A stretch of DNA of 64,000 bases from DASZBX01 sp035943635 (GCA_035943635.1 DASZBX010000087.1:47214-111213); one strand, 5' to 3'; numbered from the stretch's first letter, positions 24,712-33,240 are shown. The notes: generated from the sequence alone by a model not told the origin. Program-made: numbers and translations.

Positions 24712-25406
24712 CGGGGGCCGCGGCGGTGTTGGGAGTGGCGGTGGCAGCGAATCCGGCGGCGCCGGCGCTCTACGGCCCGGGGGTCGGGGCGAGTGTGACG
24801 TTGGTGGCGATCGGCGGGTTCCTGGTGGCGTGCGGGGTGTACCTGCTGCTGGGGCAGCGGTTGACCCGGTTGGTGCTCGGGATGATCCTGGCGGGCAACG
24901 GGGTGAATCTGCTGCTGCTCGCGGACGGCGGGCCGGCCGGGGCGGCGTTGCTGGAACCGGGGGTGCGGTCGGCGGACGGGCGGGTGGTGGCGGTGGCTGA
25001 TCCGTTGCCGCAGGCGATGATCCTGACCGCGATCGTGATCACCTTGTCGATGACGGCGTTCTTGTTGGCGTTGGCGTATCGGACCTGGCAGGTCACCGGG
25101 GACGACCAGGTGCAGGACGACGTGGAGGACCGGCGGATCGTGCTCAAGGCGCGGCGGGCGGACCTGCGCGGGGATCTGCGGGTGCAGAAGGCGCAGTACC
25201 GGCAGGGCCGGCGGGAGGCGTTGGCGCGGTCCCGGGCCCGGCGCCGGGAGTTGCGCGAGGCGGTGGCGCAGGCGCGGGCGGAGTTGCGGGCCCGGGCGCG
25301 GATCGCGCGGATGGTGGCGGCGCGCGCGGAGGATTTCGAGTTCGTTCAGGACGTGGACCAGTCCGACAGCGACTTCCGGCCGGCGCCCCGGTCCGGGGAC
25401 GAGTAA
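24708..25406 (+). CDS. mrpC: Na+/H+ antiporter subunit C (MrpC/MnhC) with long charged C-terminal tail
   Basis: Predicted 232 residues from GTG 24708, overlapping the mrpA stop by four bases. Residues about 25-125 are the three-helix NuoK-like domain: LVAIGGFLVACGVYLLLGQR, LVLGMILAGNGVNLLLLADG (with the conserved N) and DPLPQAMILTAIVITLSMTA. The family is usually 110-130 residues long. Here another 100 residues follow, an Arg/Ala/Glu-rich basic helix (RRIVLKARRADLRGDLRVQK) ending in an acidic tail. The tail should be cytosolic and has no known counterpart. Confidence 0.92.
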   Translation: MTGAAAVLGVAVAANPAAPALYGPGVGASVTLVAIGGFLVACGVYLLLGQRLTRLVLGMILAGNGVNLLLLADGGPAGAALLEPGVRSADGRVVAVADPLPQAMILTAIVITLSMTAFLLALAYRTWQVTGDDQVQDDVEDRRIVLKARRADLRGDLRVQKAQYRQGRREALARSRARRRELREAVAQARAELRARARIARMVAARAEDFEFVQDVDQSDSDFRPAPRSGDE

Positions 25407-25427
25407 GGACGAGAGGGACTCCTGCGG

Positions 25428-27074
25428 ATGGACGAGCTCGTACCCCTGCCTGTGCTGTTGCCGTTGTTCGCGGTCGGCGCGAAGTTCATCATCGGGCCCA
25501 AGCGTCCGCAGTTGCAGGGCGTCATCTCGACGTTGGTGCTGATCGCGGACACTGTGATCTCGATCGTGCTGCTGGTCGGTGCGGACCGGGACGGGCCGCT
25601 GGTGGTGCAGATCGGCGGGTACGGTGCGCCGCTGGGGATCAGCCTGGTGGTGGACCGGTTGAGCGGTCTGATGATCGCGGTGTCGTCGGTGGTGACGTTG
25701 GCGGTGTTGTTCTACTCCCAGTCGCAGGGGTCGGACGAGGATGCGGACACGCCGTTGGCGGTGTTCTACCCGGCGTATCTGATCATGGTGGCGGGGGTTG
25801 CGGACACGTTCCTGGCCGGGGATCTGTTCACCATGTACGTCGGGTTCGAGATCATGTTGGCGGCCAGTTATGTGCTGATGACCGTGGGTGGGACGCGGGA
25901 TCGGATCCGGGCCGGGGCGGTGTACATCATGGTCGGGATCGCGTCGTCGTTGTTGTTCATGGCGGCGATCGCGGTGGCGTATGCGGCGGCCGGGACGGTG
26001 AACCTGGCGCAGTTGGCCGGGCGTCTGGCGTTGCTGCCCGGTGACGTCCGGTTGGCGATCAACCTGTTGTTGTTGGTGGTGTTCGCGGTGAAGGCTGCGG
26101 CGTTTCCGTTGTCGGCGTGGCTGCCGGATTCGTATCCGACCGCGCCGGCGCCGGTCACGGCCGTGTTCGCGGGCCTGCTGACGAAGGTCGGGGTTTACTG
26201 CGTGATCCGCACGCAGACGTTGTTGTTTCCGGGCCAGCAGGTGCGCGGGGTGTTGTTGGCGGTGGCGGCGTTGTCGATGCTGGTGGGGATCGCCGGGGCG
26301 GTGGCGCAGGCGGACTTGAAACGTCTGCTGTCGTTCACGCTGGTCAGTCATGTCGGGTACCTGTTCCTCGGGATCGGGTTGGGTGGGACGCGCGCGCTGG
26401 CCGGGACGTTGTTCTACGCGGCGCACCACATCACGGTGCAGACGTGCCTGTTCCTGGTGACCGGGTTGATCGAGCGGCGGGAGGGGACCGGGGACATCGG
26501 GCGGATCTCCGGGCTGGCCCGGTCGGCGCCGTTGCTGGCGGTGTTGTTCTTCCTGCCGGCGATGAACCTGGCCGGGATTCCGCCGTTCTCCGGGTTCCTG
26601 GCCAAGCTGGCCCTGTTGCAGGCGGCGGCCGCGGACGGGCGGGCGGCGGCGTCGGTGTTGTTGGCGGCGGCGTTGGTGACGAGTCTGTTGACGTTGTACG
26701 CGATGGCGAAGGTGTGGTCGCGGGCGTTCTGGCGTGGTCCGGACGAGGAGTTGGCGCCGGGGGAGTTGCAGTTCGCGCTGCCGGGCGGGGCCGGGGTGGC
26801 GGCGGTGGTGCGGCGCGGGTCGCGCGGGTCGGTGGGGATCAGCGGGCGGCAGTTGGCGCGCAGTGAGTCGTATCCGCCGGGGATGTTGCTGGCCACGTGC
26901 GCGTTGGTGCTGGTGACGTTGGGGTTCACGGTGTGGGCCGGTCCGGTGACGGCGTTCTGCGAGCGGGCGGCGGAGCAGTTGGAGAACCGGGCGGTGTACG
27001 TGACGGCGGTACAGAGGGCGTCGGGGGAGCCGGCGGATGCGGCGAGTGTGTCGGGTTCGGTTGGTGCGCGGTGA
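25428..27074 (+). CDS. mrpD: Na+/H+ antiporter subunit D (MrpD/MnhD)
   Basis: Predicted 548 residues, a NuoM/N-like antiporter subunit with about 14 transmembrane helices. Landmarks are DRLSGLMIAVSSVVTLAVLF, LFTMYVGFEIMLAASYVLMT with the conserved Glu, VKAAAFPLSAWLPDSYPTAP with the Lys in the channel helix, VFAGLLTKVGVYCVIRTQTL and DLKRLLSFTLVSHVGYLFLG. It starts 21 bases after mrpC with a GAGAGGGA ribosome region. The last 70 residues after helix 14 are less conserved. Codon use is like that of mrpA. Confidence 0.94.
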   Translation: MDELVPLPVLLPLFAVGAKFIIGPKRPQLQGVISTLVLIADTVISIVLLVGADRDGPLVVQIGGYGAPLGISLVVDRLSGLMIAVSSVVTLAVLFYSQSQGSDEDADTPLAVFYPAYLIMVAGVADTFLAGDLFTMYVGFEIMLAASYVLMTVGGTRDRIRAGAVYIMVGIASSLLFMAAIAVAYAAAGTVNLAQLAGRLALLPGDVRLAINLLLLVVFAVKAAAFPLSAWLPDSYPTAPAPVTAVFAGLLTKVGVYCVIRTQTLLFPGQQVRGVLLAVAALSMLVGIAGAVAQADLKRLLSFTLVSHVGYLFLGIGLGGTRALAGTLFYAAHHITVQTCLFLVTGLIERREGTGDIGRISGLARSAPLLAVLFFLPAMNLAGIPPFSGFLAKLALLQAAAADGRAAASVLLAAALVTSLLTLYAMAKVWSRAFWRGPDEELAPGELQFALPGGAGVAAVVRRGSRGSVGISGRQLARSESYPPGMLLATCALVLVTLGFTVWAGPVTAFCERAAEQLENRAVYVTAVQRASGEPADAASVSGSVGAR

Positions 27075-27661
27075 TCGGGCGGCGGGTGGATGTGTTGGCG
27101 GTGGTGTGGCTGACCGTGGTGTGGGTGTTCCTGTGGGGTCGGGCGGATGTGCCGGTGGTGCTGTCGGGGGTGGTGCTGGGGGTGGTGTTGTGTGTGATGG
27201 CGCCGTTGCCGCAGTTGGTGGATGCGTTGCGGGCGCGGCCGGTGGCGGTGGTGTGGTTGGTGGTGTACGTCGGGTGGGATCTGTTGCGGTCCAGTGCCGA
27301 GGTGACGTGGCAGATCGTGCGTCCGGGGCGGCCGCGGTCGGCGGTGTTGGTGGTGCCGATGCGGTGTCGTGGGGATGTGATGACGGCTTTGACGGCGATC
27401 GCGGTGTCGGCGGTGCCGGGGACGACGGTGATCGATGTGCGCCGGGAGGACTGGACGATGATCCTGCACGTGTTGGATGTGGACGAGAACGACCTGGACA
27501 CGGTCCGGGCGGACGTGTGGCGGTTGGAGCGGTTGATCGTGCGCGCGTTCGGCACGCGCGCGCAGGTCGTGGCGCTGGAGGGCGCCGGGGCGGGTTCGTC
27601 GGCGGCGGGAACGGGCTCAGCAGACGCGGGCGGGCGCGGCGGTCCGGGGGTGCGGGGATGA
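27071..27661 (+). CDS. mrpE: Na+/H+ antiporter subunit E (MrpE/MnhE)
   Basis: Predicted 196 residues from GTG 27071, overlapping mrpD by four bases. Three N-terminal hydrophobic segments (LAVVWLTVVWVFLWG, VVLSGVVLGVVLCVMAPLPQ, VAVVWLVVYVGWDLLRSSAE) are followed by the conserved soluble part VIDVRREDWTMILHVLDVDE. The C-terminal 30 residues are a Gly/Ala-rich extension. MrpE is required for antiport in model systems although it is not part of the complex I-like core. Confidence 0.92.
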   Translation: MIGRRVDVLAVVWLTVVWVFLWGRADVPVVLSGVVLGVVLCVMAPLPQLVDALRARPVAVVWLVVYVGWDLLRSSAEVTWQIVRPGRPRSAVLVVPMRCRGDVMTALTAIAVSAVPGTTVIDVRREDWTMILHVLDVDENDLDTVRADVWRLERLIVRAFGTRAQVVALEGAGAGSSAAGTGSADAGGRGGPGVRG

Positions 27662-28110
27662 GCGCGGCGGCGGGGTTCGGGGGTCCGGACGTGGCCCAGG
27701 TGGCCAGTGGGGTGGTGTTGATCGTGGCGGGCGCGTTGGTGTTGTGGCGGCTGGTGGCCGGGCCGAGCGTGCTGGACCGGTCGATCGCGCTGGACACGTT
27801 GACGTCGCTGTGCCTGATCGCGGTGGCGTTGGTGGCGTGCGTGCAGCGCAGTGGGGCGTTGCTGCCGGTGCTGTTGGTGGTCTCGTTGGTCGGGTTCACC
27901 GGGTCGGTGAGCGTGGCCCGGTTCGCGGCCGGGCGCGACGGCCTGGAGGTCAGTGCCGAGGACGACAGCGCGGGCGCCGCCGAGGGGCAGGATGCCCAGC
28001 AGGCCCGGGACGCCGAGAGCGCGAGCGGCGGCAGCAACCGCGGTTCCGGCAATGATCCCGTCCCGCCTGCCGGTGACGCCGAGCCCGGCGCCCATGGCGG
28101 TGCGCGATGA
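27658..28110 (+). CDS. mrpF: Na+/H+ antiporter subunit F (MrpF/MnhF)
   Basis: Predicted 150 residues from ATG 27658, overlapping mrpE by four bases. The family core is the first 90 residues: VASGVVLIVAGALVLWRLVA, GPSVLDRSIALDTLTSLCLI with the conserved Asp-Arg and Asp, and LLPVLLVVSLVGFTGSVSVA. About 60 residues of acidic, Gly/Ser-rich sequence are added at the C-terminus, making it longer than usual. It forms the small membrane module with C and G. Confidence 0.92.
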   Translation: MSAAAGFGGPDVAQVASGVVLIVAGALVLWRLVAGPSVLDRSIALDTLTSLCLIAVALVACVQRSGALLPVLLVVSLVGFTGSVSVARFAAGRDGLEVSAEDDSAGAAEGQDAQQARDAESASGGSNRGSGNDPVPPAGDAEPGAHGGAR

Positions 28111-28454
28111 CGTGGTCGGGGTTCCAGCAGACCGGGTCGGACGTGCTGGTCCTGGTCGGCGCGGTGCTCTCGCTGATCGCGGGGATCGGCCTGCTGCGGT
28201 TCCCGGATCTGCTCAGCCGGATGCATGCGGCCACCAAGCCGCAGATCCTCGGCCTGCTGCTGGTGGCGGTCGGCACGGCCCTGCGGTTGGGGGATGCGAA
28301 TGACGTGACCAGCCTGATCGTGGTGGCGTTGTTCCAGACCTGGACGGTCCCGGTGGCTGCGCACATGGTCGCGCGGGTGGCCCGCCGGTCCGGGGCGTTG
28401 GACTCGTCGAGCCTGGTGGTCGACGAGGAGCGCCCCGACCCGGCAGACGCCTGA
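28107..28454 (+). CDS. mrpG: Na+/H+ antiporter subunit G (MrpG/MnhG)
   Basis: Predicted 115 residues from ATG 28107, overlapping mrpF by four bases. Three hydrophobic segments include VLVLVGAVLSLIAGIGLLRF, then DLLSRMHAATKPQILGLLLV (the MrpG signature) and VALFQTWTVPVAAHMVARVA. It is the last gene of the operon; the pairwise overlaps from A to G imply translational coupling and fixed stoichiometry. Confidence 0.93.
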   Translation: MTWSGFQQTGSDVLVLVGAVLSLIAGIGLLRFPDLLSRMHAATKPQILGLLLVAVGTALRLGDANDVTSLIVVALFQTWTVPVAAHMVARVARRSGALDSSSLVVDEERPDPADA

Positions 28455-28865
28455 TCCCGGTTGCGGGCCGAGCGGCCCCGGGCGACCGTCGGCGATTCTG
28501 AGCGGTCGCGGCGGCCGACAGCCGACAGGGCACTGTTCCTACACGGCAATACCAGCAGACTGATCGCATTGTCCGATCACCACACCGCGTCAGGCCTCAC
28601 GGCATCCATCCGAGGTGGCGCCGTCTCAGAAACGGCTGGTCGGACCGCTGTGGTGCGTTAGCCCGTCCGTGTGTGCGACGGGTAGGCCTCATCCTGCATC
28701 TGACGTGCGAAGATCCACATACTCCTAGTAGTCACACGATTACTTTCCATCACTCTTTCGGTGCACTGGCCGTTTGGCCGCCCGGGGGCGGGTGGAAGGA
28801 ACCCCAGCGATCAACCGGGTTGCGTGCGGCGCCCGCCGCACCACCGCTTACTGGAGGTAGTAATA
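28455..28865 (+). other. intergenic leader region before the secreted peptide gene
   Basis: About 410 bases without a recognised gene. The part 28695-28765 is clearly poorer in GC than the neighbourhood (tactcctagtagtcacacga), as expected for promoter DNA, but no convincing -35/-10 pair was assigned. A small stem CCCGTC-N9-GACGGG lies at 28662-28682. A strong ribosome site GGAGG (28853-28857) ends the region. The mrpG transcript must end or run through here; no T-rich terminator was seen. Confidence 0.4.
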
Positions 28866-29135
28866 ATGGCTCGTTCCACTGTCGTTCGTCGGACCGCCGC
28901 GATTGTCGGCACCGGGATGCTCGCCGGTCTCGGCATGCTGGCCGCGGCCGGACCGGCTTCGGCCGCCGCCCTGCCCGCCGCCACCGCCATGGTGGGCACC
29001 ACCACCGTCGCCCACCTGAACGCCTCGGACTGGATCCTCGGCCCGTTCGGCTACATCTGGCAGGAGGGCGGCCTGACCGGCCTGCTCGACGGCCTGCTCG
29101 GCGGGCTCGGCCACCTGCTCGGCGGCCTGCTGTAA
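28866..29135 (+). CDS. small secreted Gly/Leu-rich peptide
   Basis: Predicted 89 residues from ATG 28866, eight bases after GGAGG. Residues 1-34 are a signal peptide (RRTAAIVGTGMLAGLGMLAA, cleavage near ASA-AA). The mature 55 residues begin LPAATAMVGTTTVAHLNASD, then have an aromatic block (WILGPFGYIWQE), and end in an amphipathic, very hydrophobic tail GGLTGLLDGLLGGLGHLLGG. There are no Cys residues. The tail looks membrane-active or self-assembling, like small surface peptides of filamentous actinomycetes, but no family (chaplin, rodlin, SapB) was matched. It is followed by an array of GC hairpins. Confidence 0.72.
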   Translation: MARSTVVRRTAAIVGTGMLAGLGMLAAAGPASAAALPAATAMVGTTTVAHLNASDWILGPFGYIWQEGGLTGLLDGLLGGLGHLLGGLL

Positions 29136-29154
29136 GCAGATCCGGGCGAACCAC

Positions 29155-29421
29155 CCGCGGCCGCGCCGTCTCGCGCAGCACCCTGCGCGAGGCTCGCGGC
29201 CGCGGTGTGTCCCCGCCCGGGCCGGGCCCGCGGGCCCGGCGGAACAGGACCGCAGAACCCGTGGAACCACGGGAGCGCCGTCGCGGGGTTGCGCCCGCCC
29301 GACATGCCCGGGGCTTGGACACCCCCGGGCCGGGCGCGCGGCCGGCCGGACCGTTGCGAGCGGACCGGCCGCAGTGACCACGGCGGCCGTAGCGGTGCCG
29401 GCCCGGTGCGCGGCGCCGGCA
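29155..29421 (+). repeat. array of GC hairpins downstream of the secreted peptide gene
   Basis: Successive stem-loops are readable. (1) 29155-29205: outer arms of 11 bases (CCGCGGCCGCG/CGCGGCCGCGG) and inner arms of 9 (CTCGCGCAG/CTGCGCGAG) around a 4-base loop. (2) 29221-29240: a perfect 20-base palindrome. (3) 29258-29273: CCCGTGG-AA-CCACGGG. (4) 29307-29329: CCCGGGG-N9-CCCCGGG. (5) 29343-29371: 11-base arms with one A-A mismatch and a 7-base loop. (6) 29396-29421: 7-base arms. The first is probably the peptide gene's transcription end; the rest may be a structured RNA or nucleoid target. No gene was seen from here to 29582. Confidence 0.6.
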
Positions 29422-29582
29422 GGCGAGGCCGAGGGCCGGGTGTGACCTGGTGCGGGACGGGTGCGAAGGCGCGGCGATCAAGGCGGTAGGGTGAGGATCC
29501 CGGGATTCGTCGGATCGTCGTACCGATCTGTGCTCCCGGGGCGTCGTACCGTTGTCGCCACCGGTCACAGGAGCCCGCGTCC

Positions 29583-30440
29583 ATGCCTGCACTGCTCGCC
29601 ATCGTGGCCTCCGCGTTGTGGGGGACCGGTGACTATGTCGGGGGCCTGCTGTCGCGCCGGATCAGCTCCCTGGCCGTGGTCTTCCTCGGTATGTGCACGG
29701 CCCTGGTCGCGGTCGGTGCCCTGGCGGTGGTGGTGCGCCCGCCGCTGGGCCTGAACCTGCTGGATGGTGCCGCGGCCGGGGTGGCCGGGGCCGTGGGGCT
29801 GGTCTGCTTCTACCGGGCGATGGCGACCGGGCCGATGTCGGTGGTGGCCCCGCTCAGCGCCACCGGCACCGCGATCCCGGTCCTGTGGGACCTGGCGAAC
29901 GGCGCGTCGGCGAACGCGGTGCAGGGCGCCGGGATGCTGCTCGCGTTCGCCGGGGTGATCCTGGCCGGGGGCCCGGAGTGGCGCCGGTCCCCGGACACGG
30001 CCCGCTCCACCCTGCTCTTCACCCTGGTCGCCGCGATCGGGTTCGGCCTGTACTTCATCTTCGTGGCCGCCGGGTCGCAGACCAGCGTGCTCAGCACCCT
30101 GCTGGGCCAGCGCGCGGCCGGGGTGTTGTTCCTGGCGGTTCCGGCGCTGCGCGGGTGGCGGTCCGGCGCCAGTGCGCTGAGCGGGCTGCGGGAGAGGATG
30201 CCGCGCAAGTACCTGGCGTTGTTGATGGTCGGCGGACTGTTCGACGTGTCGGCCAACGGGATCTACGGCGTGTCCACCAGCCTGCCGGGCGCGGACCTGG
30301 CCGTGGTCACGGTCCTGGCGTCGCTGTACCCGGTGATGACGACGCTGCTGGCCCGCGGGCTGCTCAAGGAGCGGTTGCGGTCGGTGCAGAACCTCGGCGT
30401 GATCGCCGCCCTGGCCGGGGTGCTGCTGCTCAACGCGTGA
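29583..30440 (+). CDS. EamA/DMT-family transporter
   Basis: Predicted 285-residue permease with ten hydrophobic helices. It begins LLAIVASALWGTGDYVGGLL, the usual EamA first helix with a GxxxYxxG motif, and has LVCFYRAMATGPMSVVAPLS at the end of the first repeat's helix 3-4 and LAVVTVLASLYPVMTTLLAR with the conserved LYP in the second. It is compact and full length. ATG 29583 follows an ACAGGAG-like ribosome site. It is only distantly like the EamA gene at 1.8-2.7 kb. Substrate unknown. Confidence 0.9.
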   Translation: MPALLAIVASALWGTGDYVGGLLSRRISSLAVVFLGMCTALVAVGALAVVVRPPLGLNLLDGAAAGVAGAVGLVCFYRAMATGPMSVVAPLSATGTAIPVLWDLANGASANAVQGAGMLLAFAGVILAGGPEWRRSPDTARSTLLFTLVAAIGFGLYFIFVAAGSQTSVLSTLLGQRAAGVLFLAVPALRGWRSGASALSGLRERMPRKYLALLMVGGLFDVSANGIYGVSTSLPGADLAVVTVLASLYPVMTTLLARGLLKERLRSVQNLGVIAALAGVLLLNA

Positions 30441-30520
30441 GCTGCGAACAGGGTGCCCGCGCGGTCGGGTCAGGGCGCTGTTCCCGCTCGGCGCGCGGCG
30501 GCTGGATTAGACTTCGTACC

Positions 30521-31195
30521 ATGACATCGACTCCCGTTCCGGTCACGCCGGAGTTGCACGCCTACCTGCTGGCCCACTCGAATCAGCCGGACGCGGTCGA
30601 ACGTGACCTGATCGACTACACCCAGGACCTCGGGTCGGTCGCGTCCATGCAGATCGCCCCCGAGCAGGGTCTGCTGCTGACCATGCTGGTGCAGTCGCTC
30701 GGCGCGCGCCGGGTGGTGGAGGTGGGTACGTTCACCGGTCTGTCGTCCCTGGCGATCGCCCGCGGCCTGGCGCCCGGCGGGTCGTTGGTGTGCTGCGACA
30801 TCAGCGAGGAGTGGACGGCCCGGGCCCGGCAGGCGTGGGCGGCGTCCGGGGTGGCGGACCGGATCGAGTTGCGGATCGCCCCGGCGATCGAGACCCTGCG
30901 CGCGCTGCCGCAGGAGGAGTACCTGGACTTCGCGTTCATCGACGCGGACAAGGAGAGTTACCCGTCGTACTACCGGGAGCTGGTCGCCCGGATGCGCCCG
31001 GGCGGGTTGATCGCGATCGACAACGTGTTCCAGAAGGGTTCGGTGGTCCAGTCCGAGCGGGCCCGGGCCGTGGCCGAGGGGTGGACCGACACGCTGGCGA
31101 TCCACGAGTTCAACGAGTCCCTGGTCGCCGACGACCGGGTGGACGTGGTGATGCTCCCGATCGCCGACGGCCTGACCCTGGCCCGCAAGCGCTGA
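30521..31195 (+). CDS. class I SAM-dependent O-methyltransferase (CCoAOMT-like)
   Basis: Predicted 224 residues, typical of the small metal-dependent O-methyltransferase family 3. Motif I VVEVGTFTGLSSLAIARGL binds SAM; LVCCDISEEWTARARQAW is the acidic strand end; EYLDFAFIDADKESYPSYY carries the metal-binding Asp residues; GGLIAIDNVFQKGSV is the post-motif strand with Asp-Asn. These enzymes methylate catechol-like hydroxyls of small molecules. No biosynthetic cluster is visible nearby, so the substrate is unknown. ATG 30521 matches homologue starts. Confidence 0.9.
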   Translation: MTSTPVPVTPELHAYLLAHSNQPDAVERDLIDYTQDLGSVASMQIAPEQGLLLTMLVQSLGARRVVEVGTFTGLSSLAIARGLAPGGSLVCCDISEEWTARARQAWAASGVADRIELRIAPAIETLRALPQEEYLDFAFIDADKESYPSYYRELVARMRPGGLIAIDNVFQKGSVVQSERARAVAEGWTDTLAIHEFNESLVADDRVDVVMLPIADGLTLARKR

Positions 31196-31305
31196 CCGGC
31201 GCGGGTGAATCGTCGCCCGGGGTTACCGGGTGCAATGGTGTGTAGCGGTTACAGTGGGGATGATCTTGCCCGCGGTACCGTACGTAGGTTGTAAGGAGCG
31301 ATGAC

Positions 31306-32145
31306 ATGGCGGAGGTTTCCGGCACTCTGGCGAGGATCGGGAGCACGGGCGTGCTGCCGGTCGGGCACCGGGAGCGGTCCCTGCCGTTCTCGTACTACGA
31401 CCACACCCGGACCGTCGTGGGCTATAGCGTCGCCTACCTCGAACCCGTCGTCGACGCGATCACGCGGCGGCTGGGCCTGGCGCAGCTGACGGTCCAGATG
31501 GTCCCGGTCACCCCGCAGACCCTCGCGGCCCGGATCCAGTCCGGCGAAGTCGCGATCGAGTGCGGAACCACCGCGAACACCGTGGCGGCGGCCGGCCAGG
31601 TCGCCTTTTCGACCACGGTGTTCCTCGCGCGCCCGCGCCTGCTGACCCGGCGCGGCTCGGATGTCGACGACTGGTCCGACCTGCGCGGGCAGAGCGTGGT
31701 CGCCGTCGCGGGCACGAGCGCCGAACAGCTCCTGGCCAGGATGAACGACGAGAAGCCGATGGGGATGACCCTGGTCGCGGCCAAGGACACCGCGCAGGCG
31801 CTGCAGGCTTTGGAGGCCGGGCGGGTCGTGGCGTATGCGGACGATGACGCCGTGCTGGACGGGCAGCGGCTGCGGGCCAAGAGCCCGGCCAACTGGATGG
31901 TGACCGGCACACCGAAGGCCGCCGACCACCTCGCCTTCGCCCTGCCGCCCGGCGACCCGGAGTTCAAGCGGCTCGTGGACGGCGCGATCGCCGCCGCGCA
32001 GACCGGCGGCCTGGCCGCGAAGATCCACGCGCGGTGGTTCGAGCAGCCCGTCCCGCCGAAGGGGATCAGCCTGAACCAGCCGCTCGGCGACGACCTGGCC
32101 GCCCTGTTCGCCGCCCCGAACGACCGCCGGCCGGCCGCCGGATAG
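31306..32145 (+). CDS. SBP_bac_3-type amino-acid-binding protein without signal peptide
   Basis: Predicted 279 residues with the fold of polar amino-acid ABC transporter binding proteins (GltI-like): RSLPFSYYDHTRTVVGYSVA at the start, then LVDA-type helices, a VPVTPQTLAARIQSGEVAIE strand-helix, DLRGQSVVAVAGTSAEQLLA at the domain crossover and AFALPPGDPEFKRLVDGAIA near the end. Unlike exported relatives there is no signal peptide or lipobox: the chain starts MAEVSGTLARIGSTGVLPVG from ATG 31306 after AGGAG. No permease or ATPase gene is adjacent. It may be cytosolic, or a start further upstream may have been lost. Confidence 0.75.
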   Translation: MAEVSGTLARIGSTGVLPVGHRERSLPFSYYDHTRTVVGYSVAYLEPVVDAITRRLGLAQLTVQMVPVTPQTLAARIQSGEVAIECGTTANTVAAAGQVAFSTTVFLARPRLLTRRGSDVDDWSDLRGQSVVAVAGTSAEQLLARMNDEKPMGMTLVAAKDTAQALQALEAGRVVAYADDDAVLDGQRLRAKSPANWMVTGTPKAADHLAFALPPGDPEFKRLVDGAIAAAQTGGLAAKIHARWFEQPVPPKGISLNQPLGDDLAALFAAPNDRRPAAG

Positions 32146-32326
32146 CGGTCGCGCTCTACGATCCGGACCCGTTCACGGCGTATCCGTCGCCGTTCTACTC
32201 CGGCTACTTCGCCGACCTGGGTACCGTGCGCGAAGTCCGTGGCAGGTGCGGTCCGCTGGTCTGGCGTGACGGGCGGATCGTCGTGTGAGGCGTCCGTCTT
32301 GGCGGCACCGGCCTTCGCCCCGGTGC

Positions 32327-33229
32327 CTACCAGGCCGGCACCCGCGCGCCAGTGGCGGCGACAGCGGCGGCCGGGGCTCCGAAGGTGCTGCGCAGCGCGT
32401 CCTCCAGCGGGGTTCCGGACTCGGCGCGCCAGCACACCGAGCCGTCCGGGCGGATCAGCACCGCCTCGAGCGCGTGCTGCACCGCTTCCGCGGACACCGG
32501 CGCGGTGGCGTCGCCGGGAGCGCCGGGAGCGCCGATCTTGCCGTACGTGAAGCGGTACCGGTCCCCGCCGATCGGCACAAGCATCCCCCAATAGTCCCGG
32601 GTCGACCTGGTCAACGTGCTCATATGACCGGTGCTGGCGGGTACGAGGTCCGAGACGGCCGACAGTCGGACATCGGCGAGCACCGCCCGATACGTGCCGG
32701 GACGCCCGGGAAACGGCAGCCCCAGTGCTTTGCGCGCCGTGCTGTGCGCGCCGTCGCAGGCCACGACGTACCGGGCCCGGAATTGCGCCGTATCGGCAGT
32801 GCCCGCGATATCCGCTGTGACCAGGACGCCTACATCGTCCACCTCCACCGCCGCGACCCGCCGGCCGCGCAGGACCTGCGCGCCGAGAGCCGTCGCGGCA
32901 GTCTCGAACACCTCCTCGATCGTCCACTGCGCGACGGACAGCGGGTAGGGCTGGCGGGTGCGCCACGGGGTGCAGTCCAGTTCCACCGGCAGTCCGGCGA
33001 AGTGCCCGCCGACCGGGGGCCGGGTCAGCATCCGGTCCTTGAGCGGGTCGAGCAGGCCGCGGGCGTCGAGCAGTTCGGCGGTGCGCGGCTGGATCGCGCC
33101 GCCCTTGGTCTGCTGTACCCGTACGGTCGCCTGTTCCAGCACGGTCACCCGCGCGCCGCCCGACGCCAGTTCGTGCGCCAGCATCAGCCCGGTCGGCCCG
33201 GCGCCCACCACGATCACGTCCACGCCCAT
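32327..33229 (-). pseudogene. FAD-dependent monooxygenase (PHBH fold), C-terminally truncated
   Basis: Predicted 300 residues against the usual 450-540. The FAD-binding N-terminus is intact: MGVDVIVVGAGPTGLMLAHE (GxGxxG), an acidic VLEQA end, RTAELLDARGLLDPL and the DG motif in YVVACDGAHSTARKALGLPF. The sequence then runs to LRSTFGAPAAAVAATGARVP and stops before the conserved GDAAHIHPPxGGQGLN segment that binds the FAD ribitol and closes the active site. No remnant of that half was found up to 32146. It is divergent from a TetR gene over a region with phased repeats, so expression may remain regulated although activity is unlikely. Confidence 0.75.
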
Positions 33230-33240
33230 AATCTCTCCTT

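Noticed and set aside
21568..28364. Very long minus-strand open frames of 1028 and 1362 codons opposite the Mrp operon
   Set aside because: They are the mirror of strongly biased coding sequence: Arg/Gln/His/Pro-rich with no recognisable domain. The + strand reading gives complete Mrp subunits.
32146..32326. Short protein-like end VALYDPDPFTAYPSPFYSGY on the + strand after the SBP gene
   Set aside because: Composition is protein-like, but there is no start codon or ribosome site and no family match. It was not listed as a gene.
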